Part shown: piece by piece, positions 1 through 5,501 of the stretch | How the letters are laid out: each line of letters starts with the position of its first letter | Numbering within the stretch: the first letter of the stretch is position 1 | Virus record (IMG/VR): IMGVR_UViG_3300048590_000532 | Location: 1-45,722 of that record | DNA: 45,722 bases | Direction: 5' to 3' (one strand) | From: a virus | Position numbers and translations under genes: made by a program | Notes under the pieces: generated by a model | The model's input: the letters and a program-made list of their open reading frames with translations, nothing else | Databases searched by the model: none | Told to the model about the DNA's origin: nothing

Positions 1-180
1 CAGGAGGCCCATGTGTTCTGCCACCCGCCCTTGAATAGGACGGTGTCCGTTCAGTTGGTGGGACACCGCACTAATGGTGAGCCCAAGTTTACGGGCGAGT
101 TCACCCACGCCTCCAGCTTCATCACAAAGCTCCCGTAGTTTGGCGCGGGCTTCCTCGTCTGTGATGCAGCCATCTTTCAT
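1..180 (-). CDS. HTH (Cro/XRE-like) DNA-binding protein, 3' end missing
   Basis: An open frame starts at an ATG (180-178) and runs off the left edge without a stop after 60 codons. Residues about 10-50 read as a compact helix-turn-helix: an acidic helix, then GGVGELARKLGLTISAVSHQ, where the second helix (LTISAVSHQLNG) looks like a recognition helix. This is the layout of short phage Cro/XRE-type regulators. It faces away from the nucleotide-metabolism operon across a roughly 80-bp region holding promoters and a dyad, so a role as the local transcriptional switch is inferred. If the genome closes on itself, it would lie upstream of the helicase/primase-type gene that leaves the right edge on the same strand. 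The C-terminus is unseen, so length and exact family are open. Confidence 0.6.
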   Translation of the reverse strand, partial: MKDGCITDEEARAKLRELCDEAGGVGELARKLGLTISAVSHQLNGHRPIQGRVAEHMGLL

Positions 181-196
181 CGAAGGATTTCCCCGG

Positions 197-238
197 TTGA
201 CAGTTTCGTGACTTGACATTAAACTGGTCAAACGTCAC
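197..238 (+). promoter_or_regulatory. sigma70-like promoter with overlapping dyad
   Basis: TTGACA (197-202), a 17-bp spacer and TAAACT (220-225) form a good promoter about 40 bp before the dNMP kinase start. Over the -10 lies an imperfect nested dyad: TTGAC (213-217) with GTCAA (227-231), flanked by GTGAC (208-212) with GTCAC (234-238). The right arm is 2 nt longer between the two half sites. It lies between the divergent HTH gene and the operon, so it is a candidate operator for that HTH protein (inference). Confidence 0.6.
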
Positions 239-261
239 AGTCAACTCGGAAAGGCTTCTGC

Positions 262-759
262 ATGAACATTGTATTAGAAGGGCCCGATGGTTCCGGCAAA
301 TCAACGCTTGCGCGTATTATTGCGCAACACGTTCCCCTCACATATACGCCGGGCGAAGGACCTCCCAAATACCCGGGCGAGATGGTCGAACGTGTGCGCC
401 GGCTCCTGCGTCTCGATAACTGTCTCTTCGACCGGCATCCCTGCGTGTCGCAACTGATCTACGACCGCTTTCGTGAGGGGGGCGAGGGGCTTCCTGAAGA
501 ACTCGTCGATGCGTTCTATGCGACGAAGCCGTTCTTCATCTATTGCTACGGACGTGCCGGCGCGCATGAAGCCAAGCAGTACGACTCGCCTGAGCACCTG
601 GCGATGGTCGAGCAATTCGATGACAACATCCGCAACGCATACCACGAGTGGGCGCAAGGTCATGTGCCCGCTTATCAGTGGTACTCAGTCGAGTATCACA
701 ACCAATCCCAACTCAATGCCATCATCAACGCCTGCAAGGAGGCCCATCATGCCAAGTGA
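262..759 (+). CDS. deoxynucleoside monophosphate kinase (thymidylate kinase-like P-loop)
   Basis: 165 residues. A Walker A P-loop at the very N-terminus (EGPDGSGKST, residues 6-15) and the FDRHPCVSQLIYD segment near residue 58 match the dNMP kinase/thymidylate kinase fold, in which the DR motif follows the nucleoside-binding region. Family members transfer phosphate from ATP to a dNMP in the cytoplasm. Start chosen at ATG 262, about 7 nt after a GGAAAGG ribosome site and behind the promoter at 197-225. It overlaps the next gene by 11 nt. The neighbours (NTP pyrophosphatase, two TS-superfamily enzymes, dCMP deaminase) make a role in supplying normal or modified dNTPs likely. Which base it accepts cannot be read from sequence. 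Confidence 0.85.
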   Translation: MNIVLEGPDGSGKSTLARIIAQHVPLTYTPGEGPPKYPGEMVERVRRLLRLDNCLFDRHPCVSQLIYDRFREGGEGLPEELVDAFYATKPFFIYCYGRAGAHEAKQYDSPEHLAMVEQFDDNIRNAYHEWAQGHVPAYQWYSVEYHNQSQLNAIINACKEAHHAK

Positions 760-1426
760 ACTTTACCGCCATAAGAAGACCGGCCATATCTACAAGGTCG
801 TGTCATTCTGCGGCAAGATCGAAGCGACGTGGGAAGACGCCGTGATCTATCACCGTCTCGATGGACCGGCGACTGAGCTGATCGCTCGCCCGTCTTCAGA
901 GTTCTTCGATGGTCGCTTCGAGCCGATGGGACCAGCGCCGAAAGACCCAGGCTTTGATCCGCTGGGCGACATCGAAGAGTTCCACACCAGGTTCTACCTG
1001 GAGCCCAATCATCCGATGGGTGCTCTTTCCAATGACACGGCTAAGTTCCGTTACAAGTTTTTGTGTGAGGAGATGGAGGAGTGGTGGAAGCATCAGTGCG
1101 CAGCGTATGACGAGACGACGAGGCCGATGTTCGCGCGTGATGAGGCCAACTACACCTACCATCTCGAGGAAGCACTTGACGGCTTGGTCGACCTGGCCTA
1201 TGTCTTGTTCGGCACGGTCTACCTCCATGGGTTCAAGGGCATCTTTGCTGAGGCCTGGCGTCGTGTCCATGCCGCGAACATGCAGAAGGTCCGGGCTGAG
1301 CTCGATAGCGACAGCAAGCGCGGGTCATCGCTCGACGTGGTGAAACCCGCTGGCTGGGAGAAGCCCACGCACACCGACCTGGTCGAGTGCAACGACATCC
1401 ACCAATCCCACTCAGATCGAGCGTGA
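749..1426 (+). CDS. DUF1653-like domain fused to MazG-type all-alpha NTP pyrophosphatase
   Basis: 225 residues. Start at ATG 749 behind AAGGAGG (736-742), inside the end of the kinase gene. Residues 1-55 resemble DUF1653: a beta-rich segment with KTGHIYKVV, a central acid pair and a W/RP-type end. Residues about 70-200 have the helical MazG/HisE pattern: EEMEEWWKH, then HLEEALDGLVDLAYVLFGT, where the E-x3-E and E-x-x-D acids would bind Mg for hydrolysis of NTPs to NMPs. The ending, with a basic patch and a KPAGWEKP segment, is also typical of phage MazG-like enzymes. Members of this superfamily include dCTPases and dUTPases, so with the adjacent dCMP-hydroxymethylase-like genes it is a candidate for removing dCTP. 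That substrate is inference. Confidence 0.75.
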   Translation: MPSELYRHKKTGHIYKVVSFCGKIEATWEDAVIYHRLDGPATELIARPSSEFFDGRFEPMGPAPKDPGFDPLGDIEEFHTRFYLEPNHPMGALSNDTAKFRYKFLCEEMEEWWKHQCAAYDETTRPMFARDEANYTYHLEEALDGLVDLAYVLFGTVYLHGFKGIFAEAWRRVHAANMQKVRAELDSDSKRGSSLDVVKPAGWEKPTHTDLVECNDIHQSHSDRA

Positions 1427-1437
1427 GACAAACGGCG

Positions 1438-1466
1438 TTGTATTCGGTCGATTGATCGAGTACAAT
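1438..1466 (+). promoter_or_regulatory. sigma70-like promoter with spacer palindrome
   Basis: TTGTAT (1438-1443), 17-bp spacer, TACAAT (1461-1466). The spacer contains the palindrome TCGATTGATCGA, two 5-bp arms around TG, a plausible operator. The start of the next gene is 18 nt after the -10, so the leader is very short and consists almost only of the AAGGAGGTG ribosome site (1471-1479). Confidence 0.6.
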
Positions 1467-1483
1467 GCGCAAGGAGGTGAACT

Positions 1484-1768
1484 ATGGACGTCAACAAGAA
1501 GCAGATTGAGAACGACGGGGACATGCACACGGCCATGAGCGCCGTGCAGTCCGCGTGTCAGTTGCTCGGCACATTCGACTGGCAGCACCTGGTCGATCAG
1601 ACCAACTTCTTCGAAGGGGCCGGAGCTGTCATCCATCCACAGGTCTTCATGGCGATGCAACGCGATCCGCAGTGGGAGCAGAAGAAGCAGCTGTTCCTCG
1701 CCGCGGCCACGTTTGTCGGCAAAGTCGAGGACATCCGGAAGCAGCTGGGGGTCCCCGATGAAGGATAA
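1484..1768 (+). CDS. conserved-type small phage protein, function unknown
   Basis: 94 residues, mostly helical and acidic, with no motif I recognise. It starts at ATG 1484 directly behind an ideal AAGGAGGTG site and its own promoter, so it is very likely expressed. It overlaps the methyltransferase start by 11 nt. Its codon use is that of the surrounding G+C-rich genes and unlike the AT-shifted gene that follows, so the cassette boundary lies close to its 3' end. Confidence 0.6.
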   Translation: MDVNKKQIENDGDMHTAMSAVQSACQLLGTFDWQHLVDQTNFFEGAGAVIHPQVFMAMQRDPQWEQKKQLFLAAATFVGKVEDIRKQLGVPDEG

Positions 1769-2411
1769 CCGTAAACTTATCTACGATCTTTTTGGTGGGA
1801 CGGGGGCTTGGTCGCAATTTTACTACCAAGACTCTAAAAAGTACAGAGTCATCATTGTGGACCCTCGTGCTCAAAGGTCTCCAGAAGATAGAAGAGAAAC
1901 CATACAGGAGTTCCATGACCGGCTGAGAGAGGTCGGGCTCCCCCCAGATCTAATGAGACCCTATGGCATACTAGCGGCTTTTCCTTGCAAACAGTTTGCT
2001 GGTTCGGGGTCTAGGTGGTGGAAGGAAAAGGATGAAAGAAAGCCTTGGCTTATCGAAGGGGCTATAGACAACGTAGTACGAATGATGGACTGTGTCCGTA
2101 TACTGCGACCTACACAGTTCTTTTGCGCCGAAAACCCAGTGGGAAGGGCCCCCCGGCTACTTAAGAAGACCTTAGGACCGTGGGTAATGACCTTCGATCC
2201 TTGCGACTATGGGGGTTGGCTAGAGCCGTCCGGAGATGCCTACACCAAGAAAACCTGTTTATATGGGTGGTTTAACCCTCCTAAGAAAAAACGGGTGGAG
2301 CCCATTGAAGGAAGTAAACTACACAGGCTACCGCCAAGTCCCGACCGAGAATTTCTAAGGTCCATCACCCCCTCGGGCTTTGCCCGAGCTTTTTATGAGG
2401 CCAACCAATGA
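1758..2411 (+). CDS. C5-cytosine DNA methyltransferase (phage Dcm-like, short)
   Basis: 217 residues. Motif I is DLFGGTGAW (10-18, SAM binding), motif IV is FPCKQFAGSG (75-84, catalytic Cys77), motif VI is ENPVGR (125-130), and TKKTCLYGW (163-171) corresponds to motif VIII. It lacks an obvious large target-recognition domain, as is common for compact phage Dcm-like enzymes. The family transfers methyl from SAM to C5 of cytosine in DNA. ATG 1758 is chosen because the SAM motif then begins at residue 10. Base composition is clearly AT-shifted (many AGA, CTA, ATA and TTA codons) relative to genes on both sides, suggesting recent transfer. It is coupled to the next gene by an ATGA overlap. It may protect phage DNA or act with the hydroxymethylase-like neighbour; the target site is unknown. 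Confidence 0.85.
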   Translation: MKDNRKLIYDLFGGTGAWSQFYYQDSKKYRVIIVDPRAQRSPEDRRETIQEFHDRLREVGLPPDLMRPYGILAAFPCKQFAGSGSRWWKEKDERKPWLIEGAIDNVVRMMDCVRILRPTQFFCAENPVGRAPRLLKKTLGPWVMTFDPCDYGGWLEPSGDAYTKKTCLYGWFNPPKKKRVEPIEGSKLHRLPPSPDREFLRSITPSGFARAFYEANQ

Positions 2412-3241
2412 GCATGAAAACGACTTGGATCAATTACTGCATGGAGCTGGCCTGCAGGCCACCCACCTTCTACGCCAATGGCAACCGGAAGATTTTCAGG
2501 CCTGAGTCGTTAAGGTTCACTGGCTTGGATGACAGCATCACTCTGGAGACGGGCGCCTACACCAAGTCCAAGATGACACAGCTAGTCAAGAACTACTACC
2601 ATGAGGAGAGCATCCGAGCGGCGATTCAGTTGTGGGATAAGAGAAGGACCCAGAAGGGCTATGGCTCGGTATCATTTACCTGCTTTGCCCACTTCATCAA
2701 GGGCGGCGGAATAGAGGCCCCCCGGGCTAAGATGGCCTCAGTATTTGGCCCTTGCCTGCAGTCTGTGGTTCTGACCAAGCCGGAAAAGCCTGAAACCCAC
2801 GTTGATGTCTTCTATAGAACCACTGAGCTCTTCAAGAAGTTTCCGGCGGACATGGTCTTCCTTAGGGAAAAGCTCCTGAGCGAGTTCAACTTCGAGGGTT
2901 TTCCCATCAAGTCCGTCACATGCCACTTCGCTAACGCCACTCTACATCCCATGTACTTCGCCGTTATGGTGCCCCACTTAGATGACCCAGTGGAGGAGCT
3001 GGGGGAAGTCGACCGCCTAGATCCGGTCTACCACAGCTGGTTAGTGAAGGCCACCTCTCGGTACTTGGTCCCTAGGTACCACAGGGGTATTGAGAAGCAC
3101 TCCCAGTCAATGTCAGTGTTCCGGGGATTGCGGAAGTATGGAAAGGAAGATATACTAGAAGAACTTGCTGAGTACCTGGAAAGGAAACACCCCGGGCTTC
3201 GGTGGGAGAAGAACGAGAAAATAGAAGAAGGAGATGAATGA
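2408..3241 (+). CDS. thymidylate synthase-superfamily protein with Asp discriminator (dCMP hydroxymethylase-like candidate)
   Basis: 277 residues. The core aligns by eye with thymidylate synthases: FGPC (113-116, Cys116 as nucleophile), YRTTELF (136-142, like the RS-x-D phosphate/folate motif), then FPAD (145-148) where TS has LPFN. Asp148 therefore replaces the Asn that selects dUMP. His180 sits where TS has the His of its H-x-Y motif. Asn to Asp at this site is known to favour dCMP, as in dCMP hydroxymethylase. A second, more canonical member lies one gene downstream. The C-terminal 90 residues (basic, then a charged helix) have no assignment. Base composition is intermediate between the methyltransferase and its neighbours, and the start overlaps that gene by 4 nt. 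Superfamily membership is moderately supported; the exact reaction is inferred. Confidence 0.6.
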   Translation: MSMKTTWINYCMELACRPPTFYANGNRKIFRPESLRFTGLDDSITLETGAYTKSKMTQLVKNYYHEESIRAAIQLWDKRRTQKGYGSVSFTCFAHFIKGGGIEAPRAKMASVFGPCLQSVVLTKPEKPETHVDVFYRTTELFKKFPADMVFLREKLLSEFNFEGFPIKSVTCHFANATLHPMYFAVMVPHLDDPVEELGEVDRLDPVYHSWLVKATSRYLVPRYHRGIEKHSQSMSVFRGLRKYGKEDILEELAEYLERKHPGLRWEKNEKIEEGDE

Positions 3242-3525
3242 TGGCACGACGCAAGGCACCGCAGAACAAGGCCCAGCCTGGTGCCCCCGAGAACAAGGGG
3301 CCGTTTACCGAGGACGAGAAAAAGGAATCGTCTGAGGAGAACTACGACGGCGACGAGCTCACTGACCTGGTGATCCGCGACACGCAACTGCGCCGGCTGC
3401 TGAAGGCCGAGCAGAACGTACGGACCGGCGTCATCAGTTGTGCGGCGTTCCGCGAAATCGCTGAGCGCATCCGCGCTGAGCTCAACGGCAAGGCGGAGTT
3501 CGAGGAGGACCCCAATGGAGCATGA
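3238..3525 (+). CDS. small charged protein, function unknown
   Basis: 95 residues, basic N-terminus (MMARRK), then an acidic stretch and a C-terminal helical half. No known motif. Start is ATG 3238 (or the next codon, 3241), following AAGGAG, overlapping the upstream stop. The first 18 nt (3237-3254) are identical to the start of the putative ssDNA-binding gene at 9762. It sits between the two TS-superfamily genes and overlaps the second by 11 nt, so it is part of the same translationally coupled operon. Confidence 0.55.
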   Translation: MMARRKAPQNKAQPGAPENKGPFTEDEKKESSEENYDGDELTDLVIRDTQLRRLLKAEQNVRTGVISCAAFREIAERIRAELNGKAEFEEDPNGA

Positions 3526-4702
3526 ACGGATTATGCCGTTCAACTACCTGAGTGGCAGGGACACGTTCCAGCGCATCCGCGCACATACATGGAACCTGTT
3601 TCTGTCGCAAAGCCACAAGGTGCATACCGAAAAGTGGCAGGGAGTTGACATCGGCAGTAAGCCTGAGATGGCCAGCTATGAGCTGATGAACTACACGTTC
3701 ACCCATGACCTCATGGGCAACGGCGACCTGCAGCACTGGCGTGATGACGTTCAGCCCAACCTGCCTTGGGCGGACGACCACTTCGAGGAACGTGTCTGCG
3801 GCAAGCCGATCAATCCCGGCGTAGAGTGGGCGAACTGGCCTTGGGGCAAGTCAGCTGACACGTTTCGAGAGCCTTCTGTCAGGACCATGGGAAAGGACGA
3901 CTGGGCATACCTTGCCGGTATCATTGATGGCGAGGGGTCTCTTAGTATCCGAACTGCTAACAGGGATAGAGTATACCCCCGCATCAAGATAACGCAGGTT
4001 GACGAAGCTTTCCTTCGTCAGCTGTATGACAAATGGGGAGTTGGTACTTTCCGTGAGTACAGCGGCGAGAGTAACCAGCTAAGTTCCCGTCAGTCCCACA
4101 TCTGGCGAATATCCTCGAAGGCGGAGGTTCGGTGGATACTCGACGGTTGCTTACCCTACCTTCGGCTGAAGCGGGAACGTGCGCTAGAGTGCCTTGAGTA
4201 TATCGACCCGAAAGAGACGGTATATGATGACCAGCCGCGCTTCAACCACAATTACATGATGCGGTATTGGCCCAAGTTTGCAGGAAGAGACGAGGAACGT
4301 CCGAACTTCGGGATATACAATCCCTACGGTGACCTCAATGACCTGGTCCAGTCGCTTGCTCGCAATCCGCTGTCGCGTCAGGAATGGTTCCCTATCTTCC
4401 ATCCGGAGGACGTGGGCGAGGTCGTCGGCGGACGCAAGCCTTGCTCGCTCGGCTACCAATTCTGGGTGCGAGGTCAACGCCTGCACGTCTACTATCCGCT
4501 TCGTTCCTGCGACTTCTTCCGCCACATGCAGGACGACATCTATCTCACGATCCGGCTCCTGATCTGGGTCCTGAACCGCTGTCGAGAGATCGACGAGGCC
4601 TGGTTCGAAGTTCATCCGGGCACGTTCACGATGCACTGCACCAGCCTCCACGTGTTCGCCAATGATATGGTGCAGATGAGGAAAGAAGGAGCTAAGACAT
4701 GA
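3515..4702 (+). CDS. thymidylate synthase/dCMP hydroxymethylase-like enzyme interrupted in frame by a LAGLIDADG endonuclease domain
   Basis: 395 residues. The TS-type core is split. Residues 1-119 form the N-terminal part, ending in a WPWGKSAD segment. Residues 243-395 restart at the FNHNYMMRYWPKF segment, which corresponds to GPVYG-QWR of TS. They continue with NPLSR (284-288), KPC (308-310, Cys310 nucleophile), RSCDFF (330-335), Asp341 in place of the dUMP-selecting Asn, and SLHVF (377-381) for H-x-Y. Residues about 120-242 are foreign: a LAGLIDADG motif at 133-141 and a typical single-motif endonuclease body. There is no stop, so it is one continuous reading frame. Asp341 argues for dCMP rather than dUMP. 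ATG 3515 overlaps the upstream gene by 11 nt. Whether the inserted domain leaves the enzyme active is unknown. Confidence 0.75.
   Translation: MEHERIMPFNYLSGRDTFQRIRAHTWNLFLSQSHKVHTEKWQGVDIGSKPEMASYELMNYTFTHDLMGNGDLQHWRDDVQPNLPWADDHFEERVCGKPINPGVEWANWPWGKSADTFREPSVRTMGKDDWAYLAGIIDGEGSLSIRTANRDRVYPRIKITQVDEAFLRQLYDKWGVGTFREYSGESNQLSSRQSHIWRISSKAEVRWILDGCLPYLRLKRERALECLEYIDPKETVYDDQPRFNHNYMMRYWPKFAGRDEERPNFGIYNPYGDLNDLVQSLARNPLSRQEWFPIFHPEDVGEVVGGRKPCSLGYQFWVRGQRLHVYYPLRSCDFFRHMQDDIYLTIRLLIWVLNRCREIDEAWFEVHPGTFTMHCTSLHVFANDMVQMRKEGAKT
3872..4237 (+). mobile_element. LAGLIDADG homing endonuclease domain inserted in frame
   Basis: The LAGIIDGEG motif is encoded at 3911-3937, followed by about 95 residues with the usual beta-hairpin and helix layout of single-motif LAGLIDADG enzymes and a basic C-terminal part (LRLKRERA). 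The segment is about 120 codons and splits the TS-like fold just before a conserved active-site motif, the sort of site homing endonucleases target. It is too short to hold a Hint intein domain as well, and the frame is open throughout, so there is no room for a group I intron core. Codon use is mildly AT-shifted against the host gene. Boundaries are estimated from where TS similarity stops and resumes. Confidence 0.7.
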
Positions 4703-5037
4703 AGGGCACTGACTTCCCCGAGGCAACGCTTAAGCTGTTGCCCCCCGAGGGGCATGAAGAGGAGGTGTATCCGCTGCACGTTTGGCGACACCCCGAAGGC
4801 GGCATGGTCATCAGCAAATGGAAGATGACGTGGCGTGAGCGTCTGTCCTGCCTGTGGAACGGATACGTCTGGTTTCACTGCTGGGGCAACACCCATCCTC
4901 CCATGTCCATTGAGACGTCCTACCCGTTCGAGCGTGACAGCGTTCTGGGCATCCGTCGCTCGATCATCTTTGTGGCGATCCTCACCGCACTCGTGCTCGC
5001 CGGCACGGTGTTCCTGTATTTCTCGGAGACCTACTAA
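4699..5037 (+). CDS. phage membrane protein, C-terminal TM segment
   Basis: 112 residues. Residues 28-75 hold a Trp-rich soluble region (KWKMTWRERLSCLWNGYVWF, then HPP-x-SIET) of a kind often seen in small phage proteins of unknown function. Residues 87-107 are one clear transmembrane helix (IIFVAILTALVLAGTVFLYF). It likely sits in the inner membrane with a cytoplasmic N-terminus. The start overlaps the TS-like gene by 4 nt (ATGA) and the stop overlaps the deaminase start, so it is made with the nucleotide enzymes. No function can be assigned. Confidence 0.65.
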   Translation: MKGTDFPEATLKLLPPEGHEEEVYPLHVWRHPEGGMVISKWKMTWRERLSCLWNGYVWFHCWGNTHPPMSIETSYPFERDSVLGIRRSIIFVAILTALVLAGTVFLYFSETY

Positions 5038-5501
5038 TGAGACCCACCCGTCCACAGATGTTCATGGAAATCGCCCATGTCGTGGCCAAGCGGTCCACGT
5101 GCATGAGGCTCAACGTCGGCGCTGTCGTGGTGCAGGATCGACGGATCGTCAGCATCGGCTACAACGGGGCGCCTTCGGGCGCTCCTCACTGTGCGGGCAA
5201 CGAATGCCCGGGCAAGCATCACTGCCATGAAACGATCCATGCCGAGGACAACGCGCTTCGCCGTCTCAACGGCCATGATTACAGACGTAATGGGCCTATT
5301 GACGTCTACGTGACCGATAGCCCTTGCGCCGCCTGTTTCGGGAAGATCAAACGACACGGTTATGTCCGTCGCGTCTTCTTCGCCAACCCCTATCGCATCA
5401 CCGATCACCTGGTGAGCGAGAGGATCGGCATTTACAGAGTCACGCCGGCAGGTTATATTGTCGACTGGAACACGAAGGAACTGGTCGATGTTGAAACGTA
5501 A
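5037..5501 (+). CDS. deoxycytidylate deaminase (ComEB/dCMP deaminase family)
   Basis: 154 residues. Zinc-site signatures are HAE (68-70, with Glu70 as proton shuttle) and PCAAC (96-100, Cys97 and Cys100). A further Cys/His cluster (HCAGNEC to CHET, 51-65) matches the second zinc site of phage and Bacillus dCMP deaminases. The reaction is dCMP + H2O to dUMP + NH3, feeding thymidylate. The start overlaps the previous stop by one base (TAATG). In a phage that may also hydroxymethylate dCMP, this enzyme would compete for, or divert, the same pool. It overlaps the polymerase start by 14 nt. Confidence 0.92.
   Translation: MRPTRPQMFMEIAHVVAKRSTCMRLNVGAVVVQDRRIVSIGYNGAPSGAPHCAGNECPGKHHCHETIHAEDNALRRLNGHDYRRNGPIDVYVTDSPCAACFGKIKRHGYVRRVFFANPYRITDHLVSERIGIYRVTPAGYIVDWNTKELVDVET

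Noticed and set aside
473-748. N-terminal extension of the MazG-like gene
   Set aside because: The extension is out-of-frame shadow of the dNMP kinase; ATG 749 has a good AAGGAGG and starts the conserved domain.
1758-2411. Restriction-modification system
   Set aside because: No restriction endonuclease gene lies beside the methyltransferase; it is an orphan.
3872-4237. Intein or group I intron in the TS-like gene
   Set aside because: The insert is about 120 codons, too short for Hint plus endonuclease, lacks the His-Asn/nucleophile ending, and is open in frame with both flanks, leaving no room for an intron core.
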